This document shows, piece by piece, positions 1-9,644 of a stretch of 64,000 bases of DNA. Under the pieces are notes generated by a model that saw only the letters and a program-made list of their open reading frames with translations, was not told where the DNA came from and searched no databases. Every line of letters begins with the position of its first letter. The first letter of the stretch is position 1. Made by a program: the position numbers and the translations under genes. The stretch is from Streptomyces globisporus. GTDB taxonomy: Bacteria > Actinomycetota > Actinomycetes > Streptomycetales > Streptomycetaceae. The stretch is taken from positions 62,001-126,000 of the forward strand of contig BMTG01000016.1 in NCBI GenBank assembly GCA_014649555.1, given 5' to 3'.

Positions 1-1181
1 CAGCCGGGGTCGTCGTACGTCAGACCGGGTGTGCGCAGTCCGGCGACGGCGAAGGACATCACGATGCGGTGGTCGCCGCGGGTGGCGATCTCGGTGGGCT
101 TCGGCGTACCGGGGTGGATCTCGATCCAGTCGGGGCCGGTGTGCACGGTGATGCCCATGGCGCGCAGGTTCTCCGCGCACGCCTCCAGCCGGTCGCACTC
201 CTTGACCCGGGTGTTGGCGACGTCCTCGATCCGTACGGGCCCGTCCGCGTACGGCGCGATCGCGGCGAGGGTCGGCATGGTGTCGGAGATGTCGCGCATG
301 TTGACGGTGATCCCGCGCAGCCGGCCGGTGGAGCGGACGGTGGTGGCGTCGGCGCCGACGCCGACCTCGGCGCCCATCCCCCGCAGGACGTCGACGAAGC
401 GCAGGTCGCCCTGGAGCGCGCCGATGCCGAGGCCGGGGACGGTGACCTCGCGGCCGGTGAGCGCGGCGGCAGCGAAGAAGTAGCTCGCGGTGGAGGCGTC
501 GGGCTCGACGGCGTAGGCGGTCGCCCGGTAGCCGCCGGGAGGGACGGTGAAGGTGTCCCCCTCCCGCAGTACCTCCACGCCGAAATCGCGCATCATCGCG
601 AGGGTGATCTCGACGTACGGCGCGGAGACCAGCTCGGTGACCTCGATGCGCAGCCCCTTCGCGGTGAGCGGCGCGAGCATCAGCAGCGCGGTGAGGTACT
701 GGGAGGACTCCCCCGCGTCCAGGGTGAGGTCGCCGCCCTCGATCCCGGCGGCGCGCACGGTCAGCGGGTGGTGCCCCTCCGCTCCCCCGTGGCGCAGGTC
801 GACGCCGAGCGCGGTGAGGGCACGGGTGAGCGGGGCGAGCGGGCGGCGGCGCATCTGGGCGGAGGCGTCGAAGCGGTACGTGCCGGAGGCGGCGGCCGCG
901 ACGAGGGTGGGCAGGAAGCGGGCGGTGGTCGCGCCGTCGCGGCAGTAGACGTCGGCGTCGGTAGTCGCGGGCCCGGCCGGACGCCCCTGGACGCGCCAGC
1001 GGTCGGCCTCCTGCTCGACGGCGTAACCGAGGCTCTTCAGCCCTTCGGCGAAGCCCTCGGTGTCGTCCGAGCGCAGCGGCCGCAGCAGGGTGGTGGTGCC
1101 CTCGGCGGCGGCGGCCAGGAAGAGGGCGCGGGCGGTGACGGACTTGGAGCCGGGGATGTCGATGACGGTCACGGCCCTCAT
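1..1181 (-). CDS. aroA: 3-phosphoshikimate 1-carboxyvinyltransferase (EPSP synthase), 3' end cut by window
   Basis: This enzyme transfers enolpyruvate from PEP to shikimate-3-phosphate, the sixth step of the shikimate pathway. About 393 codons are visible and the C-terminal 30-50 residues lie outside the window. Seen motifs: N-terminal IPGSKSVTARAL (the PGSKS loop that binds phosphate), RDGATTARFLP, GESSQYLTALLMLAP, the catalytic NTRVKECDR and near the edge GDHRIVMSFAVAGL, which carries the PEP-binding arginine. The start is the ATG at 1181, after a GGGGCAGG-like site. A GTG four codons in is an alternative. An inverted repeat separates it from the upstream acyl-CoA dehydrogenase gene, so it is probably transcribed separately. 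Streptomyces can carry more than one aroA-like gene, so which paralogue this is cannot be told from the window. Confidence 0.9.
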   Translation of the reverse strand, partial: MRAVTVIDIPGSKSVTARALFLAAAAEGTTTLLRPLRSDDTEGFAEGLKSLGYAVEQEADRWRVQGRPAGPATTDADVYCRDGATTARFLPTLVAAAASGTYRFDASAQMRRRPLAPLTRALTALGVDLRHGGAEGHHPLTVRAAGIEGGDLTLDAGESSQYLTALLMLAPLTAKGLRIEVTELVSAPYVEITLAMMRDFGVEVLREGDTFTVPPGGYRATAYAVEPDASTASYFFAAAALTGREVTVPGLGIGALQGDLRFVDVLRGMGAEVGVGADATTVRSTGRLRGITVNMRDISDTMPTLAAIAPYADGPVRIEDVANTRVKECDRLEACAENLRAMGITVHTGPDWIEIHPGTPKPTEIATRGDHRIVMSFAVAGLRTPGLTYDDPG

Positions 1182-1208
1182 CCTGCCCCGCGGCGGGCGG
1201 GGCGGGCA

Positions 1209-1244
1209 GGGTGCGTCCGGTGCGTGGACGCGGTGGACGCACCC
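1209..1244 (-). terminator. stem-loop downstream of the acyl-CoA dehydrogenase gene
   Basis: A perfect 10-base inverted repeat (GGGTGCGTCC at 1209-1218 with GGACGCACCC at 1235-1244) lies 31 bases past the dehydrogenase stop and before aroA. There is no T-run, as is usual for Streptomyces terminators. Confidence 0.5.
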
Positions 1245-1275
1245 CGTACGACGGCCCTGGGAGGTGTCCGGCGGA

Positions 1276-3249
1276 TCAGGGGCCGGACAGGCTTGGGCGG
1301 ACCGGCCGGTGCTGGTTCTCCTGGACGGAGGGTCCGGGGGTGGCGTCGGCGATCCAGGGGCCCTCGCCGCTCGGGTCGATGACGCCCTCCTCCAGCCAGG
1401 TGTACGTCCCCGACAGGACGCCGTCGACCACGCGCCGGTCCAGGTCGTCGGTGTTGGACCACAGGCGGGTGAACAGTTCCTCGACCCGGATGCGGGCCTG
1501 CTCGCAGAAGGCGTCCGCGAGCTGGTAGGCCTCGCGGCCGTGCTCCTCCGCCCCGCGCAGATGCTCGGCACGGACGCAGGCGGCACTCATGGCGAAGAGT
1601 TCGGCGCCGATGTCGACGATCCGGCCGAGGAAGCCCTGTTTGGTCTCCATCCGGCCCTGCCAGCGGGACATGGCGTAGAAGGTGGACCGGGCGAGCTTGC
1701 GCGAGCACCGCTCGACGTACCGGAGGTGCCCGGAGAGGTCGCGATGACCGGCCGGGTGGAACTCGGCGTACGTACGCGGCAGTTGCCCCGGCCCGGCGAC
1801 GAGTTTGGGCAGCCAGCGGGCGTAGAACCCGGCGGCGTTGGCGCCCGCTTTCGCCTTGGCCGAGAGCGGCTTGTCGGGATCGATGATGTCGCCCGCGACC
1901 TTGAGGTGGGCATCGACGGCCTCCCGGGCGATCAGCAGGTGCATGATCTCGGTGGAGCCCTCGAAGATCCGGTTGATCCGCATGTCCCGGAGCATCTGCT
2001 CGGCCGGCACGGCCCGCTCCCCGCGCGCGGCCAGCGACGCGGCGGTCTCGAAGCCGCGCCCGCCACGGATCTGGACCAGTTCGTCGGCGATCAGCCAGCC
2101 CATCTCGGAGCCGTACAGCTTGGCGAGGGCGGCCTCGATGCGGATGTCGTTGCGGTCCTCGTCGGCCATCTGCGAGGAGAGGTCGACGATGGCCTCCAGG
2201 GCGAAGGTGGTGGCCGCGATGAACGAGATCTTGGACCCGACCGCCTCGTGCCTGGCAACGGGCCGGCCCCACTGCTCGCGTACGGCGGACCATTCGCGGG
2301 CGATCTTCAGCGACCACTTGCCGACGCCGACGCACATCGCGGGCAGCGAGAGGCGGCCGGTGTTGAGGGTGGTCAGGGCGATCTTCAGCCCGGCCCCCTC
2401 GGGCCCGATCCGGCAGGCGCCGGGCACCCGCACCTGGTGGAAACGGGTGACGCCGTTCTCGATGCCGCGCAGGCCCATGAAGACGTTGCGGTGCTCCACG
2501 GTCACGCCGGGGGCGTCGGCCTCGACGACGAAGGCGGTGATGCCGCCCGGGTGCCCCTCCGAGGCGGGAACCCGGGCCATGACCACGAGGAGGTCGGCGA
2601 CGACGCCGTTGGTGGTCCAGAGCTTCACGCCGTCGAGGAGGTAGTCCGGCCCGTCGGGCACCGCGGTGGTGGCGAGGCGGGCGGGGTCCGAGCCGACGTC
2701 CGGCTCGGTCAGCAGGAAGGCGGAGATGTCGGTGGTGGCCAGCCGGGGCAGGTAGACATCCTTCTGCTCCTGGGTGCCGAAGATCTTCAGGGGCTGCGGT
2801 ACGCCGATCGACTGATGCGCGGAGAGCAGCGCGCCGATCGCGGGGCTGGCGGAGCCCACGAGAGCGAGCGCCTTGTTGTAGTACACCTGGGTGAGTCCGA
2901 GGCCGCCGTACTTGGTCTCGATCTTCATCCCGAGGGCGCCGAGCTCCTTGAGCCCGCTGATCACCTCATCGGGGATCTTCGCCTCGCGCTCGATGCGCGC
3001 GCTGTCGATGTGCGTCTCGCAGAACGCCCGCAGCCGCGCCAGGAACTCCTCGCCGCGCCGTATGTCGTCGGGCGGCGGCAGGGGGTGCGGATGGATCAGG
3101 TCGAGCCGGAAGCGCCCCAGGAACAGCTCCTTGGCGAAGCTGGGCTTGCGCCAGTCCTGCTCCCGGGCGGCCTCGGCGACCCGCCGCGCTTCGCGTTCGG
3201 TGACCTTGGGGGTCTTGGGGACCTGGGGGGTGTTGTGTGGTGCGGACAT
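1276..3249 (-). CDS. acyl-CoA dehydrogenase family protein, long form
   Basis: A 657-residue flavoenzyme that should oxidise an acyl-CoA to the trans-2-enoyl-CoA with FAD. It is longer than the usual 380-400 residue family because of a roughly 200-residue C-terminal extension. The core shows LLTEPDVGSDPARLATT (FAD/substrate region), QIRGGRGFET and RIFEGSTEIMHLLIARE, where the Glu of FEGS sits at the usual catalytic-base position. The ATG at 3249 follows a GGTGAGG ribosome site at 6-base spacing. A GTG 12 bases upstream is possible but lies inside that site. The acyl substrate cannot be read from sequence. It is monocistronic between two stem-loops. Confidence 0.88.
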   Translation of the reverse strand: MSAPHNTPQVPKTPKVTEREARRVAEAAREQDWRKPSFAKELFLGRFRLDLIHPHPLPPPDDIRRGEEFLARLRAFCETHIDSARIEREAKIPDEVISGLKELGALGMKIETKYGGLGLTQVYYNKALALVGSASPAIGALLSAHQSIGVPQPLKIFGTQEQKDVYLPRLATTDISAFLLTEPDVGSDPARLATTAVPDGPDYLLDGVKLWTTNGVVADLLVVMARVPASEGHPGGITAFVVEADAPGVTVEHRNVFMGLRGIENGVTRFHQVRVPGACRIGPEGAGLKIALTTLNTGRLSLPAMCVGVGKWSLKIAREWSAVREQWGRPVARHEAVGSKISFIAATTFALEAIVDLSSQMADEDRNDIRIEAALAKLYGSEMGWLIADELVQIRGGRGFETAASLAARGERAVPAEQMLRDMRINRIFEGSTEIMHLLIAREAVDAHLKVAGDIIDPDKPLSAKAKAGANAAGFYARWLPKLVAGPGQLPRTYAEFHPAGHRDLSGHLRYVERCSRKLARSTFYAMSRWQGRMETKQGFLGRIVDIGAELFAMSAACVRAEHLRGAEEHGREAYQLADAFCEQARIRVEELFTRLWSNTDDLDRRVVDGVLSGTYTWLEEGVIDPSGEGPWIADATPGPSVQENQHRPVRPSLSGP

Positions 3250-3390
3250 GAGGGACCTCACCTCGCCGCGCGTGACCAGGAGGGATGGGCCGACCGGGAC
3301 GCACGGACTGCTAGTCGCTGCTTACTGGTCCGTATGTAACCCCTGTACCCGTGGTTCGGCACCCGCACCAGACCCCGCGCGCGAACACGC

Positions 3391-3429
3391 GAACGGCCTG
3401 AGCCCCCGCACAGTGGGCTCAGGCCGTTC
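3391..3429 (-). terminator. strong stem-loop after the aldehyde dehydrogenase gene
   Basis: A perfect 15-base inverted repeat (GAACGGCCTGAGCCC at 3391-3405, GGGCTCAGGCCGTTC at 3415-3429) with a 9-base loop lies about 60 bases past the stop of the aldehyde dehydrogenase gene and upstream of the next start. Confidence 0.75.
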
Positions 3430-3492
3430 TCTTGCGCGCCCCCGCCCGCGCTCGCTGTCCGGGCGGAAGGCGGGCGGGGGTCGTCCGGGGTG

Positions 3493-4938
3493 TTACAGGG
3501 CGAGGCCAGTGAGGACCAGGACGCGCTCGTAGGTGTAGTCGTCCATGGCGTAGCGGACGCCCTCGCGGCCGACGCCGGACTGCTTGGCGCCGCCGTACGG
3601 CATCTGGTCGGCGCGGTACGAGGGGACGTCGCCGATGATCACGCCGCCGACCTCCAGGGCGCGGTGGGCGCGGAAGGCGGTCTGGAGGTCGTGGGTGAAG
3701 ACGCCTGCCTGGAGGCCGTACTTGGAGGAGTTGACGGCGGCGAACGCCTCGGCCTCGCCGTCCACCTTCTGGATCGACATGACCGGGCCGAAGACCTCTT
3801 CACAGGAGAGCTTCACGTCGTCGGGGAGCGAGGCCAGGATCGTCGGGGCGTAGGTGGCGCCGTCGCGCTTGCCGCCGGTGAGCAGTTCCGCGCCGCCCTG
3901 GACGGCCTCGTCGACCCAGGACTCGACGCGCTGGGCCGCGTCCTCGCTGACCAGGGGGCCGACGTCGGTGGCGGCGTCGGCCGGGTCACCGGTGACGAGC
4001 GCCTCGACTGCGGCGACGATCTTCGGAACGAGGCGGTCGTAGACCGAGGCGTCGGCGATGACGCGCTGCACCGAGATGCAGGACTGGCCGCCCTGGTAGT
4101 TGGAGAAGGTGGCGATCCGGGTGGCCGCCCAGTCCAGGTCCTCGTCGGAGGCGTAGTCGCCGAGGACGACCGCAGCGCCGTTGCCGCCGAGCTCCAGGGT
4201 GCAGTGCTTGCGGGGCACCGACTCCATGATCGCGTAGCCGACCGGGCCGGAGCCGGTGAAGGAGATGACCGGCAGGCGCTCGTCCTGGACCAGGGCGGGC
4301 ATCTTGTCGTTCGGGACCGTCAGAACGGACCAGGAACCGGCCGGAAGGTCGGTCTCGGCCAGCAGCTCGCCCAGGATCAGGGAGGAGATGGGGGTGGCCG
4401 GGGCCGGCTTGAGGATGATCGGGGCGCCGACGGCGATGGCCGGGGCGACCTTGTGGGCGCTGAGGTTCAGCGGGAAGTTGAAGGGCGCGATGCCGAGGAC
4501 GGCCCCGCGCGGGAAACGCCGGGTCAGCCCGAGGCGGCCGGTGCCGCCGAGGTCGGTGTCGAGCCGCTGGGCCTCGCCGCCGTTGAAGCGGCGGGCCTCC
4601 TCGGCCGCGAACCGGAACACGGACACGGCCCGGCCGACCTCACCGCGGGCCCACTTGATCGGCTTGCCGTTCTCCGCCGAGATCAGCTGGGCGATCTCCT
4701 CGGTGCGCTCCGTGAGCCGCCGTACGACGTGGTCGAGGGCTGCCGCCCGTACGTGCGCCGGGGTGGCGGCGAACTCGTCGCGTACGGCGTGGGCGGCGGC
4801 GACGGCCTCCTCGACCTGGGCGTCGGTCGGCACGCTGACGGTGCCGACGAGACGTCCGTCGTAGGGGTTGGTGACGTCGAAGCTGTCGGCACCGGTGGCC
4901 TGGCGGCCGGCCACCCAGAAGGCGTGGGGCGAAGTCAT
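3493..4938 (-). CDS. NAD(P)-dependent aldehyde dehydrogenase, candidate succinate-semialdehyde dehydrogenase
   Basis: A 481-residue ALDH-superfamily enzyme that oxidises an aldehyde to the acid. The catalytic nucleophile is Cys287 in GGQSCISVQR and the general base Glu249 is in TLELGGNGAAV. The nucleotide-binding region has APFNFPLN and LKPAPATP. The subfamily resembles lactaldehyde/GAPN-like ALDHs, so the substrate is not certain. gabT lies 5 kb away, beyond the PucR regulator, and this suggests the second step of GABA breakdown (succinic semialdehyde to succinate), but that is inference from neighbourhood. Start at ATG 4938. The gene ends in a strong stem-loop, and 295 bases separate it from the upstream regulator gene. 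Confidence 0.85.
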   Translation of the reverse strand: MTSPHAFWVAGRQATGADSFDVTNPYDGRLVGTVSVPTDAQVEEAVAAAHAVRDEFAATPAHVRAAALDHVVRRLTERTEEIAQLISAENGKPIKWARGEVGRAVSVFRFAAEEARRFNGGEAQRLDTDLGGTGRLGLTRRFPRGAVLGIAPFNFPLNLSAHKVAPAIAVGAPIILKPAPATPISSLILGELLAETDLPAGSWSVLTVPNDKMPALVQDERLPVISFTGSGPVGYAIMESVPRKHCTLELGGNGAAVVLGDYASDEDLDWAATRIATFSNYQGGQSCISVQRVIADASVYDRLVPKIVAAVEALVTGDPADAATDVGPLVSEDAAQRVESWVDEAVQGGAELLTGGKRDGATYAPTILASLPDDVKLSCEEVFGPVMSIQKVDGEAEAFAAVNSSKYGLQAGVFTHDLQTAFRAHRALEVGGVIIGDVPSYRADQMPYGGAKQSGVGREGVRYAMDDYTYERVLVLTGLAL

Positions 4939-5144
4939 GGAGGTTCCGGCCCTTCGGAGGTCGTGAGTTCGGAGGCGGTGAGGAGGTTGTGACGGAGATC
5001 GTGACGGAGATCGCGGGCGCCCGGGAAGGCTCCCCTCTGTGGTCCCACGGTAGGACGGGAAGACGCTCATGGCGTTTGTCCGGCATGGAGCGGAGCGGGG
5101 GCCGGGTGCGCCGAATTGGCGGAAGGCGTGTGCGTGGAGCGCGG

Positions 5145-5165
5145 GCCGCCCGCTCGACGGGCGGC
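5145..5165 (-). terminator. stem-loop downstream of the PucR gene
   Basis: GCCGCCCG and CGGGCGGC pair around a CTCGA loop about 70 bases past the regulator stop. Apart from this, the 295-base gap 4939-5233 shows no recognisable gene. It should hold the promoter of the aldehyde dehydrogenase gene. Confidence 0.45.
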
Positions 5166-5233
5166 GCTCGGTCCTTCGGCGGGCGGCGGTCGGCCCTCCG
5201 GAGTCCTCGGCGAGGGGGGCGTGCGGGGGGCGT

Positions 5234-6808
5234 TCAGTCCTCGGCGGGCGTGGTCGCCGCCGTCGCCTTGAGGGCGAGCCACAGCTCCATGCGGACGTCC
5301 GGGTCGTCCAGGGAGCGGCCGAGGATCTCCTCCACCCGGCGCATCCGGTAGCGCAGGGTGTGCCGGTGCACGCCCAGGTCGGCGGCGGCGGCGTCCCACT
5401 GGCCGTGGCGGGAGAGCCAGGCGCGCAGGGAGGCCACGAGGTCGCCACGGCCCTTGGCGTCGTGCTCGTGCAGGGCGCGGAGCATGCCGTCGGCGAAGGC
5501 CCGTACCGCGTCGCCGGCGAGCAGCGGGAGGACCGAACCGGCGGCCAGCTCCTCGTGCTCGACCAGGGCCCTGCCCCGGCGGCGGGCGACGGAGAGGGCC
5601 TGTTCGGCCTGCTTGTACGCGGCGGAGACGGCGATCGGGCCGGCCGGGGCGGAGAGCCCCACCACGATGTCACTGTCCTCGGCGCCGCCTTCGCGCGGGG
5701 CGCGGTCGTCCTGGGCCTCGGCGTAGGCCGCGCAGGCGGCCACGGCGGCTCCGCCGTCGGCGGCGAGCACGACGACACGTTCGCCCTCGGGGACCAGGAG
5801 CAGCGCCTCGCCGCTGCGGGCGGCGGCGGCCTCCATCGTCTCGATGAGCGGCTCGGGCCCGGCGGGCGCGGCTGCCTCGGCGATGAGCAGCCGGAACGGG
5901 GCGTCGAGCAGCCCGCCGTAGAGGTCTCCGGCGACCGCCCGGGCGTGGTCGGGCTGGCCGGCGAGGAGCATCCGCAGGACGGCGGCGCCGAGGCGTTGCT
6001 CGGCGCCCTGGAGGGAGCGGGAGCGGGCGGTGGTCAGGGTGAGCAGGGCGACGGCGGAGTGCACGGCGTACCGCTCGGCGGTCCCGAGCGCCGCTCCCGT
6101 ACCGACGGCCAGGGCGCCGCGTGCCCGGCGGCCGGTGCCCAGCGACTGGAGTTCCACCCGGTCCTCGCTGTCGGCGACGACGATGCTGGCGGGGGCGGGT
6201 CTGTCCCGGAGGCGTTCGACGTCGAGGGTGAGGCGGGCGGCGCGGCGGGCGGCCCAGTCGGGGGCGGCGGCGAGGACCGCGCCGGAGGTGTCGTACAGGG
6301 CGGCCCAGCCGTCGATGTGGGCGGCGAGCCGGGCGAGGAGGTCGGCGGGCCCGTCCCCGGCGAGCGCGGCCTTCGTCAGCTCGCGCTGGGCCTCGAAGCC
6401 GGCGGTGACCGCGCGGTACTGGTCGGCGGCGATGGCGGCGGAGACGGCCTTGCTGATGGCGAGGAACGGGGTGCGGCGGGGCACTTCGAGGAGCGGAAGG
6501 CCCGATTCCTCGGCGGCGTCGACGAGCGCCTGCGGGACGTCCTCGTAGTTGACCCCGACCGCGAAGCCGACCCCGGCGACTCCGGCCCCGGCCAGCCGTC
6601 GTACGTACCGCCGCATGGAGTCGGCGTTCTCGGCGTCGAGGTTGGTGGCGGTCACCAGGAGGAGTTCGCCCCCGTCCATGTACGGGACGGGGTCGGCGAG
6701 CTCGCTGGCGTGGGCCCAGCGCACGGGGGTGTCGAGCCGGTCGGCGCCCGCCCGCACGGTGAGCTTGAGCGCCGAGTGCTGGACGAGCGAGGCGAGCGTG
6801 GGGGGCAT
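5234..6808 (-). CDS. PucR family transcriptional regulator
   Basis: A 524-residue one-component regulator. The N-terminal part matches the PucR ligand domain (LASLVQHSALKLTVRAGADR), the middle is the GGDEF-like module of this family, and the C-terminus is the typical PucR helix-turn-helix (DLGVHRHTLRYRMRRVEEIL near residue 490). Family members usually activate catabolic operons for purines, amino acids or GABA. Start at ATG 6808, ten bases after GAGGG. A start 29 codons upstream would add only an Arg/Gly-rich stretch. It lies between the putative SSADH and, beyond one gene, gabT, so GABA metabolism is a reasonable target but is not shown. Confidence 0.85.
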   Translation of the reverse strand: MPPTLASLVQHSALKLTVRAGADRLDTPVRWAHASELADPVPYMDGGELLLVTATNLDAENADSMRRYVRRLAGAGVAGVGFAVGVNYEDVPQALVDAAEESGLPLLEVPRRTPFLAISKAVSAAIAADQYRAVTAGFEAQRELTKAALAGDGPADLLARLAAHIDGWAALYDTSGAVLAAAPDWAARRAARLTLDVERLRDRPAPASIVVADSEDRVELQSLGTGRRARGALAVGTGAALGTAERYAVHSAVALLTLTTARSRSLQGAEQRLGAAVLRMLLAGQPDHARAVAGDLYGGLLDAPFRLLIAEAAAPAGPEPLIETMEAAAARSGEALLLVPEGERVVVLAADGGAAVAACAAYAEAQDDRAPREGGAEDSDIVVGLSAPAGPIAVSAAYKQAEQALSVARRRGRALVEHEELAAGSVLPLLAGDAVRAFADGMLRALHEHDAKGRGDLVASLRAWLSRHGQWDAAAADLGVHRHTLRYRMRRVEEILGRSLDDPDVRMELWLALKATAATTPAED

Positions 6809-7004
6809 GGGCCGGGAACCCTCGGGGTCGGGGATGAGGTCGCGCGCGCCGCCGTACGGACGACCGGTCCCCCGGCCGCGACGGCGGCCCCGCATTTCGC
6901 CGTCCCGTATGAACGGCTCCCTCCGATTCTGCCAGGCTGGCAGGGTGCCGGTAACCGCTCTCCGTCGACCGTCGCGTTACTTCCGGGTAGCCGTTTCGGT
7001 CGTG

Positions 7005-9413
7005 TCAGCCGTCGAGGTGGACGAGGAGCGGGGGGGCGTGCTCTCCCTGGACGGTGGTGAGGGAGAGCACGGCGTGCCCGGCCGGGACCGCGTACGCCAG
7101 TTCCGAGGCCGACCACCGCTCCCGCTCGACCTGCCGTACGGTCACGGCGTCCGTGGTCACGGCCTTGCCGGTGACGAGCTTGCGCAGGGCGTGCAGGGCG
7201 CGGGTGAACGGCTGGTCGGCGAAGACGGTGTGCTGGGCGACCTCGCGGGTCTCCACCCATTCCTTGCCCCATGCCTCGGCGAAGCGTTTGCCTTCCCAGG
7301 TGGTGATGCCGGGGAACGTCATCAGGCAACCGACCGCACCGAGCAGCGCGGCGTGAAGATGCGGCCCCACGTCATCCAGGGATCGCACGGCCAGGACGGC
7401 TCCGGCGTTCAGTTGCCGCAGCCGTTGCACAGCCCGGACGGAGTCGGTGGTCATGGCGCTCGCGGCGTCATCGAGGACGAGCGCCGCGAAGAGCGACGCG
7501 TCGCGGCGCGCCCCGACGCTGGAAGCGAATTGCGCGAAGACCAGCCGGGTGAGGATGCGCGATGCCTCGGGGTGGCTCCGCTCCGGCAGCACGATCCGGA
7601 CGCGTACCGGATGCTCCAGGGCACGCAGGGAGAAGGGCCGTGACCGTCCCCGGGTGTCGAAGAACGCGCTGAAGGCTGGCCTGTCGAGGAAGGCGATCCG
7701 GTCCGCGAGCACCCCGCTGAGATCTGCGGACGTGCCGAGTTGACGCTCGCGTGCGTCTACTTCCCGCAGGTAGGAGCGGTGCTCCTCCGGATCGAGGTCT
7801 TCGCGGAGCCGGTCCAATGCCTGGCGGCCGCCGTCGAGGAGTTCCCGCAGTTCCGGCAGGGACGGAAAGCGGCCGCGGGCAGCGCTGAAGGGGCCGATCA
7901 ACTGGCCCAGCGTGACGGCGGCGCGACGGCTGTCCACGTCCGGCAGGTCACCGGTGAAGGCCTCCGACAGGAGCATCGCGGCCTCGTCCGGATCGGTGAC
8001 CCCGCCGTACAGATCGAGGTCGTACAACGACCGGGCATCACCGACCTTCACCACGACGTCGTAGGCCTCCTCGGGCCCCAGCTCAACACCTTCGCCGGAG
8101 ACGACGACCACTGCCGCCCGGCCGGCCAGAGCCTGAAGGGACAGCGACTCCACCACCGGCCTCACCAGGCGTCGTGTCCGGTCGGGGCCGTGAGGGCCGA
8201 CGGCAAGGAGCGAGGTGCCGAGGACGGCAGGGTCGAGAGCCGCTCCCGTGCCTCGCCGCGCGACGGGATTGCGCGGATGTTCCGCGTAGGCGCCCATCCT
8301 CACCTGCGCGGTCAGCAGGTCGTGGGTGGCTGCGCGGACCGGGAGATCACGGTCGCCCGAAGGGTGCAGACAGGCCGCCGCCCCCTGCTTCATGACCCCG
8401 TCGACGAAGACACCGGCGGAAAGGGCCCCGGCTTCCACGCGCGACCACGCATGGCCGATCCGGGCGCAGTCGACATCGTTCATGCGTCGGCCGGCGACCT
8501 CGGCGGCCAGCCTGTCGGCGGCCCCGGGCTGTCCCGCCAGTCGAAGGTGCGGCCAACCCGCGGGGTCGTTCCCCGTCTCGAGCTCGGTCTCGGTCACGGT
8601 CTCGGCGAGGGCAACGGGCGCGCCGGGCTTCCGGAAGAACTCCAGCCACCCACCCGTCCGGGCGAACGGCCACAGCAGCGCCGCCGCGATCAGGACGTAG
8701 ATGGCCACCCCCATTACGGCGGCCACCTGCGGATCGCCCCTGAGCACGGATACGGGCACCAGCGCATGGAGGATCGCGTAGAAGAAGGGAAGCAGACTCG
8801 TCCCCAGGACGATCCACACCACCAGGAGCCCCGTCAGCGCGGCTCCGACCGCCCTGCCCGGCTGCGGCCTGTCCAGGACGACCCTTCGGTACAGCACCGG
8901 CCAGTTTCCGAGCCGTCCGCAGAAGTAGATCAGGAGGGCGGCGAAAAGACTGTTGTAGACGGCGCTGGCCGTCCGCGCCGACTGCCCGGGCTCGCCGCGC
9001 CACCAGTCGGAGGGTGTGAACAGTTTCAGGGGAAGCCGTTGGACCGCGATGTAGTCGGTGCGCCAGACCGCCCAGGCGAATACCCCACAGGCGATCGAGA
9101 TGAGCGCGCCCACGGCCAGCGCACGGATCGGCACCTCGTCGGCGTCGTCGGCCGCCTTCGGCCGGTGTCCGTACCGCCAGAGGCCCGGTTCGGCGTCCGC
9201 GCGATGCGTCCGAAGCCAGTGCAACACGTCGAAGACGGCCGCGGGTGCCCGGGGCGGCATCGGAGGCATGGGGGGCGGAGGTGAGCCGGGGCGGGGCACA
9301 CGGGTGTGCTCGGCCTCGGTCCCGTAGGCACTTCCGAGCCAGTGCGCACCCGCGCCGTCCGCACCTTGCCCGCCCTGATCACGCTGCGAGTCGTACGTGC
9401 CCTCGGTGCCCAT
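7005..9413 (-). CDS. membrane P-loop ATPase-like protein with degraded Walker A
   Basis: An 802-residue protein. Residues 1-60 are Gly/Pro-rich and probably cytoplasmic. About four transmembrane segments follow (near 95-120, 145-170, 195-225 and 228-250), then a 500-residue cytoplasmic domain. That layout resembles VirD4/TraD-like coupling ATPases. The expected Walker A motif reads LLAVGPHGPDRTRRLV, so the GKT lysine is replaced by arginine. A Walker B-like stretch, SLFAALVLDDAAS, is present. It is probably a non-canonical or inactive nucleotide binder of unknown role. The ATG at 9413 fits the AGGGGAG site better than the GTG two codons upstream. It is divergent from gabT, with 231 bases between them. 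Confidence 0.6.
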   Translation of the reverse strand: MGTEGTYDSQRDQGGQGADGAGAHWLGSAYGTEAEHTRVPRPGSPPPPMPPMPPRAPAAVFDVLHWLRTHRADAEPGLWRYGHRPKAADDADEVPIRALAVGALISIACGVFAWAVWRTDYIAVQRLPLKLFTPSDWWRGEPGQSARTASAVYNSLFAALLIYFCGRLGNWPVLYRRVVLDRPQPGRAVGAALTGLLVVWIVLGTSLLPFFYAILHALVPVSVLRGDPQVAAVMGVAIYVLIAAALLWPFARTGGWLEFFRKPGAPVALAETVTETELETGNDPAGWPHLRLAGQPGAADRLAAEVAGRRMNDVDCARIGHAWSRVEAGALSAGVFVDGVMKQGAAACLHPSGDRDLPVRAATHDLLTAQVRMGAYAEHPRNPVARRGTGAALDPAVLGTSLLAVGPHGPDRTRRLVRPVVESLSLQALAGRAAVVVVSGEGVELGPEEAYDVVVKVGDARSLYDLDLYGGVTDPDEAAMLLSEAFTGDLPDVDSRRAAVTLGQLIGPFSAARGRFPSLPELRELLDGGRQALDRLREDLDPEEHRSYLREVDARERQLGTSADLSGVLADRIAFLDRPAFSAFFDTRGRSRPFSLRALEHPVRVRIVLPERSHPEASRILTRLVFAQFASSVGARRDASLFAALVLDDAASAMTTDSVRAVQRLRQLNAGAVLAVRSLDDVGPHLHAALLGAVGCLMTFPGITTWEGKRFAEAWGKEWVETREVAQHTVFADQPFTRALHALRKLVTGKAVTTDAVTVRQVERERWSASELAYAVPAGHAVLSLTTVQGEHAPPLLVHLDG

Positions 9414-9644
9414 TGCCACTGCTCCCCTGATGTGCCAAGGCGGTATCTCGGTGCAGCGCTCAATCTAGTACCCGGGTTCGCCGTCTCATGGTCATTCCCG
9501 GTTCCCGGACCGCCTTACACCCCACCTGTCCGCCAAGGACAAGGACACACCCCCCACCACTCCCGATCGGAGCATGCCCGCACCCCTCCCCCACCCCTAG
9601 CCTGCAGAAAAGAAGAGCGTCCGAAACACCCCCAGGAGCCCCGC

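Noticed and set aside
1060-3339. Very long open frame on the plus strand (759 codons) opposite the acyl-CoA dehydrogenase
   Set aside because: It is antisense to a gene with full family motifs, and its translation is low-complexity. High G+C removes stops in the opposite frame.
7005-9413. Integrative conjugative element
   Set aside because: Only one coupling-ATPase-like gene, no integrase, relaxase, replication gene or tRNA att site, and the flanks are ordinary core genes.
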